Shown: one piece after another, positions 53,196 through 61,775 of the stretch | How positions within the stretch are numbered: position 1 is the stretch's first letter | Layout of the letters: each line of letters begins with the position of its first letter | Assembly (NCBI GenBank): GCA_965248935.1 | Contig: OZ252214.1 | Span: 3,038,001 to 3,102,000 of the forward strand | DNA from: G032773895 sp965248935 | GTDB lineage: Bacteria > Pseudomonadota > Gammaproteobacteria > Pseudomonadales > Cellvibrionaceae | Direction: 5' to 3' | Length of the DNA stretch: 64,000 nucleotides | Position numbers and translations under genes: made by a program | Notes under the pieces: generated by a model | What the model saw: only the letters and a program-made list of their open reading frames with translations | What the model was told of the DNA's origin: nothing | The model's database searches: none

Positions 53196-53221
53196 AAAAA
53201 ACCGCCATAAGGCGGTTTTTT
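53196..53221. terminator. Bidirectional terminator
   Basis: AAAAAACCGCC / GGCGGTTTTTT with loop ATAA: a perfect 11-bp stem with A and T runs on both sides. It lies before the NYN fragment, so it may belong to a lost neighbour. Confidence 0.8.
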
Positions 53222-53289
53222 CTCCCCAAGATCCATTGAAACCAACTTCACAAGGGGGCGGTTATAGTAAATATATAATATCTAGGGGG

Positions 53290-53377
53290 GGATTTGGCAA
53301 GCAAGAAACTTCTGGGTATGAAGAAGTTGGAACGGCTGGGACAGGGGCGTGCCACCCGCTATCGTGTGATTGATTAA
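53290..53377 (+). pseudogene. Fic C-terminal fragment (second fic copy)
   Basis: The frame reads KKLLGMKKLERLGQGRATRY, RVID and stop, almost identical to the end of the Fic protein at 49767-50843 (KKLLDMKKLERLGQGRATRY, RVIE). Only the final 25-30 codons remain. Confidence 0.75.
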
Positions 53378-53443
53378 TGGTGGTGGCATTAAAAGTCTTT
53401 CTTAGCAAAGAATACAGCTCTGTTTCATTTTTATCTCCTATTA

Positions 53444-53725
53444 ATGACAGCTTCAAATCAAAACACAGCTAAAACAAAACCCACTCACAGATTGGTTCGC
53501 GTGGATAATCATCCCACCAAAACCGATGAGCAGGGCTATCCCGTCAAAGTCTATACTGCTCTTGCAGCCCTTTGGATAACCAAAAACGGCAACGCTCTTA
53601 GCGGTACAATCGGAGCCTTAAATGCTTACACCCTGGCTTTACCGCAAAACGAGAAAACTAAAATACTGATCAGGGGAAGGACGCCTAAACGTCCTTTTTC
53701 TACTATTTTAAGCCGCTTTTCTTGA
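53444..53725 (+). CDS. Small hypothetical protein
   Basis: 93 aa beginning MTASNQNTAKTKPTHRLVRV with a conserved-looking AALWITKNGNALSGTIGALN middle. A lysine- and arginine-rich end follows, with RTPKRPFSTILSRF possibly read through a terminator-like GGACGCCTAAACGTCC palindrome (53679). It resembles small proteins often found next to Fic genes. Function unknown. Confidence 0.5.
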   Translation: MTASNQNTAKTKPTHRLVRVDNHPTKTDEQGYPVKVYTALAALWITKNGNALSGTIGALNAYTLALPQNEKTKILIRGRTPKRPFSTILSRFS

Positions 53726-53785
53726 AGGAAGGTGATTTTTTCATCTAACCTCACATTAATTCACATATATACTTTAATTATATTT

Positions 53786-53814
53786 AATGTCGAATATTGA
53801 CAATATTCGACATT
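53786..53814. promoter_or_regulatory. 29-bp perfect palindrome, likely toxin-antitoxin operator
   Basis: AATGTCGAATATTG, one base, then its exact complement CAATATTCGACATT. It lies 47 bp before the antitoxin start, where a ribbon-helix-helix antitoxin would bind to autoregulate. Confidence 0.75.
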
Positions 53815-53861
53815 GTTGATATAAATAATGATAGGCTTAATGTGATTTAAAGGTGTTGATT

Positions 53862-54089
53862 ATGGCAAGTAGTTTAAATCTATCTCTTACAAATGAACTT
53901 CGGGATTTTGTCAATATGAGAGCGGGGGATGATGGAGTATATGCAACCCCGAGTGAATATTTACGTGATCTTATTCGTCGTGATATGGAATCCCAATCAA
54001 CGGTTATCCATGTTATGGGTGGTCTTTCTGATATAAAAGTAAGGCGGTTTTCGGATAAATCTATCCTTGATATTGCAGGGGAAGATTAA
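53862..54089 (+). CDS. ParD/CopG-type ribbon-helix-helix antitoxin
   Basis: 75 aa from ATG 53862 (MASSLNLSLTNELRDFVNMR), then YATPSEYLRDLIRRDME, a classic ParD-like RHH domain. The C-terminal half binds the toxin. AAAGGTG lies upstream. The toxin gene follows 5 bp later. Confidence 0.85.
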   Translation: MASSLNLSLTNELRDFVNMRAGDDGVYATPSEYLRDLIRRDMESQSTVIHVMGGLSDIKVRRFSDKSILDIAGED

Positions 54090-54094
54090 CCTCT

Positions 54095-54487
54095 GTGCCG
54101 GATAAAAAGTCATATATCTTAACCATAACGGCGGAAGAGGATTTTCGGGAAGCAAAACAATGGTCATTGTCTCGTTGGGGAAGAAATCAGACAAAGCAGT
54201 ATTTTTTTGATCTCCACAATGGAGCAGAATATATTGCAAAAAACTATCAATCTCTTAGTAGTAAAGAGTCTTTGGCGGTGAATACAGGTTTAGGGATTTA
54301 TGCTGTAAGAGAACACTATATGGTTTATGTTCCCGTTAGAGAAGGCTTTATAGTGATTGTTGCCCTTATACGACAAATACGAGATGTTCCGGCAATTCTT
54401 CAAGCAAATAATTACCTTTTCCAGCGTGAATTTAAAGATATAGAAAGTATGATCGTAGAAGAAAAACTTGACGATCTTTTTAAATGA
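54095..54487 (+). CDS. ParE/RelE-superfamily toxin
   Basis: 130 aa from GTG 54095. It has the ParE-like pattern: LTITAEEDFREAKQWSLSRW, then QYFFDLHNGAEYIAKN, LGIYAVREHYMVYVP, IVIVALIRQIRDVPAIL. The toxin either poisons gyrase (ParE) or cleaves mRNA (RelE); the sequence suggests ParE. Confidence 0.85.
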   Translation: MPDKKSYILTITAEEDFREAKQWSLSRWGRNQTKQYFFDLHNGAEYIAKNYQSLSSKESLAVNTGLGIYAVREHYMVYVPVREGFIVIVALIRQIRDVPAILQANNYLFQREFKDIESMIVEEKLDDLFK

Positions 54488-54639
54488 AATCGCGTAGCCA
54501 TCAAAAGTACTTAGTGGCATCAACTTATTATTTCTAAATAATATCTTTGTTTACTTGGCGGAGAACTTTTGAACGCCTGCTATTGGCCAAAAATGAAAAT
54601 AGTATTTGAGAAATAACTCTGAGGAATAAATATATTTCT

Positions 54640-55107
54640 ATGGATATATATTTCATAGTCAAAACCCTGCATATACTGAGTTCCACTATTTTGTTTGGTA
54701 CGGGCATTGGCATTGCCTTTTTTATGTTTCGTTCATATTTTACAAATGATCTTCAAGAAAAGCGCTACGCTGCGCGTAATACAGTTTTAGCAGATTATAT
54801 CTTTACATTTCCGGCGGTTATTGCTCAGCCATTAACAGGTGCTTGGCTTGTTTGGCAAGGTGGTTTTGACTGGATGAGTTGGTGGTTGTTTGCGACCTAT
54901 ATTATTTATGTTGTTGCAGGACTATGCTGGTTGCCAGTGGTATGGATACAAATACAGCTTAATAAAATGGTGCTGCACAGTATTGAAAGTGGAGCTGAAT
55001 TACCTGCTCGTTACTATAAATTTTTTAAAATTTGGTTTTTACTTGGTTGGCCTGCCTTTATAGGTTTGGTTGCTGTTTTCTTTTTGATGGTGATGAAGCC
55101 GGTATGA
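54640..55107 (+). CDS. DUF2269-family membrane protein
   Basis: 155 aa with four membrane segments, starting VKTLHILSSTILFGTGIGIA, as in DUF2269. It overlaps the next gene (ATGA). It forms the first gene of a three-gene operon. Confidence 0.8.
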   Translation: MDIYFIVKTLHILSSTILFGTGIGIAFFMFRSYFTNDLQEKRYAARNTVLADYIFTFPAVIAQPLTGAWLVWQGGFDWMSWWLFATYIIYVVAGLCWLPVVWIQIQLNKMVLHSIESGAELPARYYKFFKIWFLLGWPAFIGLVAVFFLMVMKPV

Positions 55108-55709
55108 GCAATGAACCAATTTTTAAAAGTATTTTTGGTAAAGATTGGGATCAATTGCCGCCCGTAATGCACAAGCACTATGCGAACCGTCCATATTCCA
55201 ATGATGTTACCATTGTTGAAGGTACTTTAGATGTTATGTGTGCTGGACCGATTAAGATATTGGCATTTTTGTTCTGGCTAATGCGAGGAATACCTCCTTA
55301 CAACGAGAAAAATGTTCCGGTAACTGTTTCTTTCGGAAGTGATGGAAATTCTAAGTTCTTCCACTTTAACAGGGTTTTTCATTTCAAGACCCGAAAGCCT
55401 TACTGCTTTAAATCTCGAATGATACAAGTTAAAGATAATGAGGTGATTGAGGTTATGTCTTCTCGTCTTGGGTGGCGTATGAATTATGTGTGGGAGGATG
55501 AACGCATAAAGCTCAAACATAAAGGCTATGTACTCTATTTGTTGGGGCAATTTATTCCATTGCCGCTGACCTTTTTGATTGGTGAAGGAAATGCAGAAGA
55601 AGTAGCTGTTGACGAGAATGTATTTGCTATGATCGTTACGATTAGGCATCCATGGTTGGGAAAGATCTATGAGTACAAGGGGCGGTTTGAGGTGAAGGAA
55701 TACTCATGA
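55104..55709 (+). CDS. DUF4166-family protein
   Basis: 201 aa from ATG 55104. FGKDWDQLPPVMHKHYANRP is the typical DUF4166 start. The rest is a lipocalin-like beta-rich domain. It overlaps both neighbours by 4 nt. DUF4166 is often next to, or fused with, saccharopine-dehydrogenase-like proteins, as here. Confidence 0.82.
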   Translation: MSNEPIFKSIFGKDWDQLPPVMHKHYANRPYSNDVTIVEGTLDVMCAGPIKILAFLFWLMRGIPPYNEKNVPVTVSFGSDGNSKFFHFNRVFHFKTRKPYCFKSRMIQVKDNEVIEVMSSRLGWRMNYVWEDERIKLKHKGYVLYLLGQFIPLPLTFLIGEGNAEEVAVDENVFAMIVTIRHPWLGKIYEYKGRFEVKEYS

Positions 55710-56815
55710 CAAAGCGCGTTCTAATAATCGGCGGTTACGGGAATTTTGGCAGTTTTATTACCAAGACTTTGGCGAAAGAAGCCAACGTTCAGCTTATCAT
55801 TGCTGGACGTTCCGCAGAGAAAGCCCAAAAAATTGCCTCAGAACTTGATGTAGTGAATGCTGCTGAGAGTGTTGTACTTGATATCTGTGAAGATATTACA
55901 GACATCTTACAAACTATTAAGCCAGATATTGTGATCCACACGTCAGGGCCATTCCAAGAGCAAGGGTATAAGGTTGCAGAAGCCTGTATAGCACAAGGTA
56001 CGCATTATCTCGATCTCGCAGATGGACGAAAATTTGTAGAGGGTATAACCGAGCTTGATGCGAAGGCAAAAGATAAAAGGGTTTTAGTCGTTAGTGGTGC
56101 AAGTTCTGTCCCCTGCTTAACGTCTGCATTGATCGATCATTATTTGCCTGAGTTTGAAACACTAGAAACTCTTGATTATGGAATAACCACCGCTCAGAAA
56201 ACAGCGCGCGGTTTAGCGACTACAGCCGCAATACTGGGGTATACGGGTAAGTCATTTAAAACGCTTATTAATGGGAGGTTAAATAATATTTATGGTTGGC
56301 AGGGGCTGCGTGCGCGAAAGTACAGAGGGCTTGGCTGGCGCCTTTTAGGTAACTGTGATGTACCTGATTTGGCTTTGTTTCCTGAGCGTTACCCGACCTT
56401 AAAAACAGTTCGTTTTTATGCGGGTCTAGAGATTTGGTTTATCCATATTACGCTATGGGCTTTATCTTGGTTGGTGCGCATAGGCTTAATCCGGCGTTTG
56501 GAAAAAATAGCGCCATTGCTTCTGCGGATTTCTTTTCTGTTTGACTGGCTTGGTTCTTCAATAAGTGCGTTCCATATGGTTTTGTCCGGCAAGGGTAAAA
56601 ACAAAGAAGATAAATTAATTGAATTCGAACTTATCGCCAAGTCTGGTGATGGGCCATACATACCTTGTATGCCTGCAATATTAATGGCCAAGAAACTGGT
56701 GAACGGTGAAATGAATAAGTATGGGGCGTATCCCTGCGTCGGATTTATAACCTGTGATGAATATCTAAACGCATTAAGTGAGTTGGATATTACTTGGGAA
56801 GAGCATTCGTTTTAA
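55706..56815 (+). CDS. Saccharopine-dehydrogenase-family NAD(P)-binding protein
   Basis: 369 aa. The Rossmann motif is VLIIGGYGNFGSFITKTLA; TSGPFQEQGYKVAEACIAQG and HYLDLADGR are family motifs. A hydrophobic segment (about 240-260) may anchor it. The operon with DUF2269 and DUF4166 suggests a lipid- or membrane-linked redox role; this is inference. Confidence 0.85.
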   Translation: MTKRVLIIGGYGNFGSFITKTLAKEANVQLIIAGRSAEKAQKIASELDVVNAAESVVLDICEDITDILQTIKPDIVIHTSGPFQEQGYKVAEACIAQGTHYLDLADGRKFVEGITELDAKAKDKRVLVVSGASSVPCLTSALIDHYLPEFETLETLDYGITTAQKTARGLATTAAILGYTGKSFKTLINGRLNNIYGWQGLRARKYRGLGWRLLGNCDVPDLALFPERYPTLKTVRFYAGLEIWFIHITLWALSWLVRIGLIRRLEKIAPLLLRISFLFDWLGSSISAFHMVLSGKGKNKEDKLIEFELIAKSGDGPYIPCMPAILMAKKLVNGEMNKYGAYPCVGFITCDEYLNALSELDITWEEHSF

Positions 56816-56968
56816 GTATCCGCTTATAGTTGGATCAAGGGCATTGCTTTAAATCATAAGCGCTGCTGTTATATGCGCTTCAACGTCTGCTTTAATGTTT
56901 TTGCCTTTTAATATTTCATCCATGGGGCTTTCCTTTTTTATTCGCTTATTAGCCGTGTCAGAATTCGC

Positions 56969-58246
56969 TTATTGTATTGCATCTATTTTGAAATCATCGT
57001 TGAGTTTCCCCCAGTGTGTTCTCAACCTATCTTTATGCTCTTCGTTCATGGGTAGTGTATTGAGGGCGTTGGGCCACAGATCTCTTGCTTTTTTCAGAGT
57101 GTCATCCAGATGCGGCTTAATCGCTCGCCACGGGATACCAGCTTGATTTGCCCACATTTGAAAGTGCGCCATTGAGACGGCATACCATTCTTTTGTCTTG
57201 CCTAACTTGAGCGCGTATTTGGTTTCATTCTCGATATATACACAGGTTGTGACAATATCGTAGGCAGGAGAAAGGCGCGGTGTGATTTTATCCAGGTATA
57301 GCAAGCTCCAGTTTTTTAGATGTGCGTCTCCATTCGCCAGAAGTATATTGACGAGTAACCGCCTTGCGAACTGCTGTGCATCTGCCAGTCCGTCACCAGA
57401 AAAATCATAGATAACCTTGCCGATATTTTCATAGTTCGCAGAGGTGTATTTTTCGTGTGGGTACTTCGCAAGTATCTGCGCAAAGTCTTCCATATGAATA
57501 CGGTTATTGCCATTGCGGTCAAAACGCCTAATGGCAAACGCTTGTTTTTCATCTGGTAAGTTTATTTGCGGCAGGTTATCGAGCTTATTAAGCTCAACCA
57601 GCTTGATTTCAGGAATATCTATTCCAGCCATTGTGGCCAAAGACATTGCGGTAAATTCGTTGAGTGGTACGTCTTTATGTTTTGTTGAAGGCGTTTTAAT
57701 GATCCAGTCACCCAGTATGTCACTCTTTGATAGGTTATAGCGTCCGTCTTTTTCCTTCATGGAAAATTTCATTTGAACGCCAGCCAAAGAAAATTTGTTC
57801 TCTTGAGTACCTTTGTCGAACTTAACGGCCTTAGCTTTTCCGTGTGTATTTAACACATGATCAGGAACGTCTTCAGGTTCCATAGGCGTTGCCATGATAG
57901 CTCCCGGCAAATCCCTACCGAGGTATGAGAGAATGTGAAATTCGTGGTCAATATGTACTTTCATGCCTTGCGCAACCAGCTCACGAAGAGAGCCCTCTGG
58001 CAGCAGGTTCGAAAGCACAGGGTGTAGCCTTTGATTTCGTGCCCAGGGTTCTGACATAACTTTATCCGCATTTGGGAATTTGGGGTGCGTAATCAGGCTG
58101 AGTGTCGGGCGGCCAGGATTGTTTTTGAACTCATCAACCATGCTCAGTACATTGCGGCCATTTTTAAACCTTGCGAGGTAGCCCACCAGTGTGCCGTGGA
58201 GTGTAATCTGTAGTACATTCACTTCGTTGTTTGCATCTGTACTCAT
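56969..58246 (-). CDS. hipA: HipA-like serine/threonine kinase toxin
   Basis: 425 aa. It has the HipA N-terminal subdomain (LHGTLVGYLARFKNGRNVLS), couplet (NLLPEGSLRELVAQG), FSLAGVQMKFSM with the nucleotide-binding region, GDWIIKTPS, catalytic LLANGDAHLKNWSLLY and metal-binding SPAYDIVTT. HipA phosphorylates aminoacyl-tRNA synthetases and induces dormancy. It overlaps hipB by 4 nt. Confidence 0.92.
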   Translation of the reverse strand: MSTDANNEVNVLQITLHGTLVGYLARFKNGRNVLSMVDEFKNNPGRPTLSLITHPKFPNADKVMSEPWARNQRLHPVLSNLLPEGSLRELVAQGMKVHIDHEFHILSYLGRDLPGAIMATPMEPEDVPDHVLNTHGKAKAVKFDKGTQENKFSLAGVQMKFSMKEKDGRYNLSKSDILGDWIIKTPSTKHKDVPLNEFTAMSLATMAGIDIPEIKLVELNKLDNLPQINLPDEKQAFAIRRFDRNGNNRIHMEDFAQILAKYPHEKYTSANYENIGKVIYDFSGDGLADAQQFARRLLVNILLANGDAHLKNWSLLYLDKITPRLSPAYDIVTTCVYIENETKYALKLGKTKEWYAVSMAHFQMWANQAGIPWRAIKPHLDDTLKKARDLWPNALNTLPMNEEHKDRLRTHWGKLNDDFKIDAIQ

Positions 58247-58566
58247 TCGTCACCTCCCAGTAACCCTTGCCATGGGTCGTCGGCTAACGACTTTTTATTT
58301 TCTTTGGCCAATTGGTTTTGCTCAATGTGTTTCGTGGTGTCCTCTGTGAGTACAGCCAATACGGCACTTAGCTTTTCTTGTGGGATAAGCAGCAATTCGC
58401 TTTTAAACCCCTTGGCAATGAGTTCAAGGGTGTCCAGTCGAGGGTTACCTTTGGATTCCAGCCGCTGATATTGCTGGCGTGATATTCCAACGCGCAGCAT
58501 CATATCGTGCTGCTTGAGTTCCAGTTCTTTTCGGCGTTTTTTGATTTGTTCGAGTAGTGATTGCAT
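58243..58566 (-). CDS. hipB: HipB-like XRE-family antitoxin
   Basis: 107 aa from ATG 58566 (MQSLLEQIKKRRKELELKQH). HTH follows: MMLRVGISRQQYQRLESKGN. The C-terminal tail is a disordered, charged segment ending WQGLLGGDE. Upstream palindromes are likely its operators. Confidence 0.88.
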   Translation of the reverse strand: MQSLLEQIKKRRKELELKQHDMMLRVGISRQQYQRLESKGNPRLDTLELIAKGFKSELLLIPQEKLSAVLAVLTEDTTKHIEQNQLAKENKKSLADDPWQGLLGGDE

Positions 58567-58596
58567 GACGAAACACATATGTTGCTATTTACCAAT

Positions 58597-58693
58597 AAGA
58601 AACATATTAGTTTCTTTTTTGTAGCTTAGCAATGCATATGTTTCTTTTTGGTTTTATGGAAACGCTGTACGGAAAAAGCAACTTATATGTTGC
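58597..58693. promoter_or_regulatory. Candidate HipB operator palindromes
   Basis: Two inverted repeats lie upstream of hipB: AAGAAAC-ATATTA-GTTTCTT (58597-58616) and GCAAC-TTATAT-GTTGC (58678-58693). A related half-site, ATATGTTTCTT, lies between. Spacing and position fit cooperative autoregulation. The rest of 58694-58837 holds no gene. Confidence 0.55.
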
Positions 58694-58837
58694 CTTACTA
58701 TTGGAAGGTGAGAGTGGAAGGTGAGGGCATGTCTTTAAACCTTAAAGTCTCAGTCAGTTTTTGCTGTTGGTTTAATAGGGTTGCGCCGAGTGCTACGGAA
58801 AACTGGCTGGCCGCCAAGCCCGCTTGATATAATCTTG

Positions 58838-59126
58838 ATGGCAATGCCATCGATCATCCGAAGCGTGGCTCTTACAAAACACTTCCTAATCATGTTGTGG
58901 CAAAAGACGCTGATGGGCGTGAAGTTGGGGTATAGTGTTTGAAACGGTCACGCCATATGCTCCTCCCAGAGAAATGGGAGAGCATGAACGTTTAACCATT
59001 GCGCAGATGGTGGAATGCACAGGTGCGAACCAAAATACAGTGAAAGTCAGGTTGCGTGAGCTGGTCAATGAGGGGCGTATCCAGCAATACGGTAAAGCGC
59101 GGGCAACTTGGTATTGTTTAGTTTAA
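58838..59126 (+). pseudogene. Fragment of a winged-helix protein, possibly Fic-linked
   Basis: A first frame gives DGNAIDHPKRGSYKTLPNHV and ends at GVV. A second frame from 58935 gives FETVTPYAPPREMGEHERLT, then VECTGANQNTVKVRLRELVN and YGKARATWYCLV. The C-terminus is a winged helix like those ending Fic or helicase-associated proteins. The original gene is decayed. Confidence 0.45.
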
Positions 59127-59162
59127 TTAAACAGAAACGGAACCTGTGGAGGCAGCCGAATA

Positions 59163-60995
59163 ATGCAGGAAATTAAGGGTTACGATCGCAGTATTCAAGA
59201 ATTACTATCCGGTGGAAGCTATGGGATTGATTACTATCAGCGTGAATATAAATGGGGAGCCAAGGAGCTTAATGAGTTAATCAACGACTTGTCTGGTCGC
59301 TTCTTGGATGACTTTCAGGACGGAGATAAGCCCAAAGATGTTGCTAATTATGGGCATTATTTTTTGGGTTCAATTGTGGTCAGTAAGCACAATGACGTTA
59401 GGCATATCGTAGATGGCCAACAACGCCTGACTACATTGACACTGCTGCTGATTTTCTTGAACAACCTACAAAAAGACGCTGATCAGAAAGTGGATGTTCA
59501 GTCGCTTATCTACGCCGATGATTTTGGAGAAAGGAAATTCAAATTGAATGTGCCCGAGCGCAACGACTGTATGGACGCGCTATATACTCAGATGCCATTC
59601 GACCCTGAAGGGAAGTCTGAATCAGTCCAGAACCTATATTCGTGCTACAAAGACTTGGAAGAGCTGTTTCCAAATGAGCTTAAAGGCGAAGTATTGTCGC
59701 TTTTCGTTTACTGGTTGAAAGAAAAGGTAAAGCTTATCGAGATTATCGCTTACGCCGATGAGGATGCCTATACCATTTTTGAAACGATGAATGATCGTGG
59801 CCTATCGTTAAGTCCGACTGATATGTTGAAAGGTTACCTACTTGCCAATATTGATAATGTCGAAAAACGGTACGAGGCGAATGTGTTATTCAAGAAATGG
59901 TTAGCGACATTTTCAGAATTTGGCAAAGACACTGAAGCAGACTTTTTCAAGGCATGGTTAAGAGCGCAATATGCGCAGAAAATTCGTGAGCGAAAGAAGA
60001 ATGCCAAACCGGAAGATTTCGACTTAATTGGTACGGAATACCACCGTTGGGTAAGAAACAACAAAGGGCTTATTGGCCTTGTTGATGGAAATGCCTTCTA
60101 CCAATGGGTAATGAGAGACCTTGATTACTTTGCCCAAGTTTTTGTTAAGTTGCTAAAGGCGAGTCAAATACGGACTAAAGGCTTGGAAAGTGTCCGCTAT
60201 AACGCAGACCACGGTTTTACCCAGCAACACCAATTGTTGCTGGCCCCGATTTCTACCAATGACGATATGGCGCTTTCGGTCAAAAAAACAGTAATCGTTG
60301 CCGATTACCTCGATTGTTGGTTGAATGTCCGGCTTTGGAATTTTAAATCCAATTCCTACTCGACGGTGCAATACACCATATTTACCTTGGGCAAAGAAAT
60401 CCGAGGGAAGTCGTTAGAGGACTTGAGCCGCTATTTGCTAGGCAAGCTGAGAAGCGAATATGAATCAATCAACTTTGAAAAACCGACTTATCTAAATCAG
60501 TTCAGAGCAAAAAGTTTGCATCGTCAATTGGCACGGTTTACCGACTGGTTAGAACAGCAGTGTAGCTTGCCGGGGCGTTACGAAGATTACATTGTGCGCT
60601 CGGGTAAGAATGCCTACGAGGTTGAGCATATTTGGGCGAACCACTATGAGCGCCATACAGATGAGTTTGACCAGCAAAAAGACTTTGATGAATGGCGAAA
60701 CAATATCGGTGATTTGATCCTCTTGCCCAAAAAAGCCAATGCGAGCCTGAACGACTTGGAATATCAGAAAAAGCTGCCGCACTACATCAAGGAAAACCTG
60801 CTTGCTCAATCACTTCACCCATTGTGTTATCAGAATAATCCGGGGTTTAGAAAGACGATAGAAAAATATGGATTACCCTTCGTTGCGCATAACGATTTTA
60901 AGAAGGCTGACGTAGAAGCAAGAAATAATCTTTACCGCAAGCTTGCCTCAATTCTTTGGTCTCCAGAAAGACTGTGCGAGGAGGGAAGCACGTGA
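59163..60995 (+). CDS. DUF262/DUF1524 protein (GmrSD-like type IV restriction family)
   Basis: 610 aa. The DUF262 motif HIVDGQQRLTTLTLLLIFL (about residues 81-99) is a ParB-like nucleotide-binding signature. ETMNDRGLSLSPTDMLKGYL follows. The C-terminal HNH-type DUF1524 has AYEVEHIWANHYERH and NIGDLILLPKKANASL. Such proteins restrict modified phage DNA or act as BrxU-like nucleases. It overlaps the hsdS stub by 4 nt, suggesting insertion within a type I restriction operon. Confidence 0.9.
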   Translation: MQEIKGYDRSIQELLSGGSYGIDYYQREYKWGAKELNELINDLSGRFLDDFQDGDKPKDVANYGHYFLGSIVVSKHNDVRHIVDGQQRLTTLTLLLIFLNNLQKDADQKVDVQSLIYADDFGERKFKLNVPERNDCMDALYTQMPFDPEGKSESVQNLYSCYKDLEELFPNELKGEVLSLFVYWLKEKVKLIEIIAYADEDAYTIFETMNDRGLSLSPTDMLKGYLLANIDNVEKRYEANVLFKKWLATFSEFGKDTEADFFKAWLRAQYAQKIRERKKNAKPEDFDLIGTEYHRWVRNNKGLIGLVDGNAFYQWVMRDLDYFAQVFVKLLKASQIRTKGLESVRYNADHGFTQQHQLLLAPISTNDDMALSVKKTVIVADYLDCWLNVRLWNFKSNSYSTVQYTIFTLGKEIRGKSLEDLSRYLLGKLRSEYESINFEKPTYLNQFRAKSLHRQLARFTDWLEQQCSLPGRYEDYIVRSGKNAYEVEHIWANHYERHTDEFDQQKDFDEWRNNIGDLILLPKKANASLNDLEYQKKLPHYIKENLLAQSLHPLCYQNNPGFRKTIEKYGLPFVAHNDFKKADVEARNNLYRKLASILWSPERLCEEGST

Positions 60996-61096
60996 ACCAT
61001 AGCATCGGCTTGCAAGTCTCGAATATACCGTGGTTGGGTGATGTGCCAAGTTCATGGGGAGCGAAGAAATTAAAATACCTTTGTCAGAGAAACTAA
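60992..61096 (+). pseudogene. Type I restriction specificity subunit (hsdS) 5' stub
   Basis: GTG 60992 with strong GGAGGGAA upstream encodes SNIPWLGDVPSSWGAKKLKY, the typical HsdS target-recognition start (IPWLGxIPxxW), and stops after 34 residues. The rest is lost. Confidence 0.7.
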
Positions 61097-61551
61097 AGGT
61101 AGAACGGACACGAAATTTTTATTCTACCTCCTCTCTACACAATACGAAATGGTTAACGCCATGAAAAAAGAGCGTTACAACAAAGAAAAGGTACTAATAA
61201 AAAGAGGCTTTACCATTTACACCGAATACGATGAGCCAGAAATCCACCCCGCCGACCCGGTGGAACCATAATGGATAAGGGGATTACCTGTAGTAGTGTC
61301 ATTACCACAATACTGAATGGTTGGGGTCGTTGGAATGGTTGAAGAGTAAAAAGCTATGCGCCTATTATTACTTACTGTGTTTTTATTCTTATCCGCCTGC
61401 CCTTTTCACCTCGATTTGCTGATGAAATACAACCAGCCTTTCCGAGCAAGGAAGCGCCCTTAGATATACAAGGCTTGTGTATTGCATTCACGGTTGTTGT
61501 TTCTTCAATATTCCCTTACTCTCCCAGTTACTCTTTGTGTGGGTAACAGCA
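61097..61551. other. Region with two tiny ORFs and remnants
   Basis: A 36-aa frame (61161-61271, MKKERYNKEKVLIKRGFTIY) and a 35-aa frame (61356-61463, MRLLLLTVFLFLSACPFHLD, lipoprotein-like start) are present. Neither is convincing. The area looks like a junction left by deletion of hsdS. Confidence 0.3.
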
Positions 61552-61741
61552 TAAGTGATGAGATTTTGACCTTGGAAGGGGGTGGCTGAATATCTGAAAT
61601 TGAAAGAGAAAACCGCTTATCGGTTGGCTGCTGAAGGTATGTTACTGGGGGCCAAGGTCGGTGGGGATTGGCGGTTTCTAGGTTTAAGCAATCAGATATA
61701 GAACAGTGGATTGAATTAAGTAAAACAGGCCAGAAACAATG
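61552..61741 (+). pseudogene. Excisionase-type HTH protein, frameshifted
   Basis: Across three frames it reads SDEILTLE, VAEYLKLKEKTAYRLAAEG, AKVGGDWRF and FKQSDIEQWIELSKTGQ, a complete HTH_17 (DNA-binding, excisionase family) domain. A change in a G-run near 61580 and an insertion of a few bases near 61680 break it. Confidence 0.65.
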
Positions 61742-61775
61742 ATGATTATTGGTCTGTCAATTGAAGGTCGTAAAC

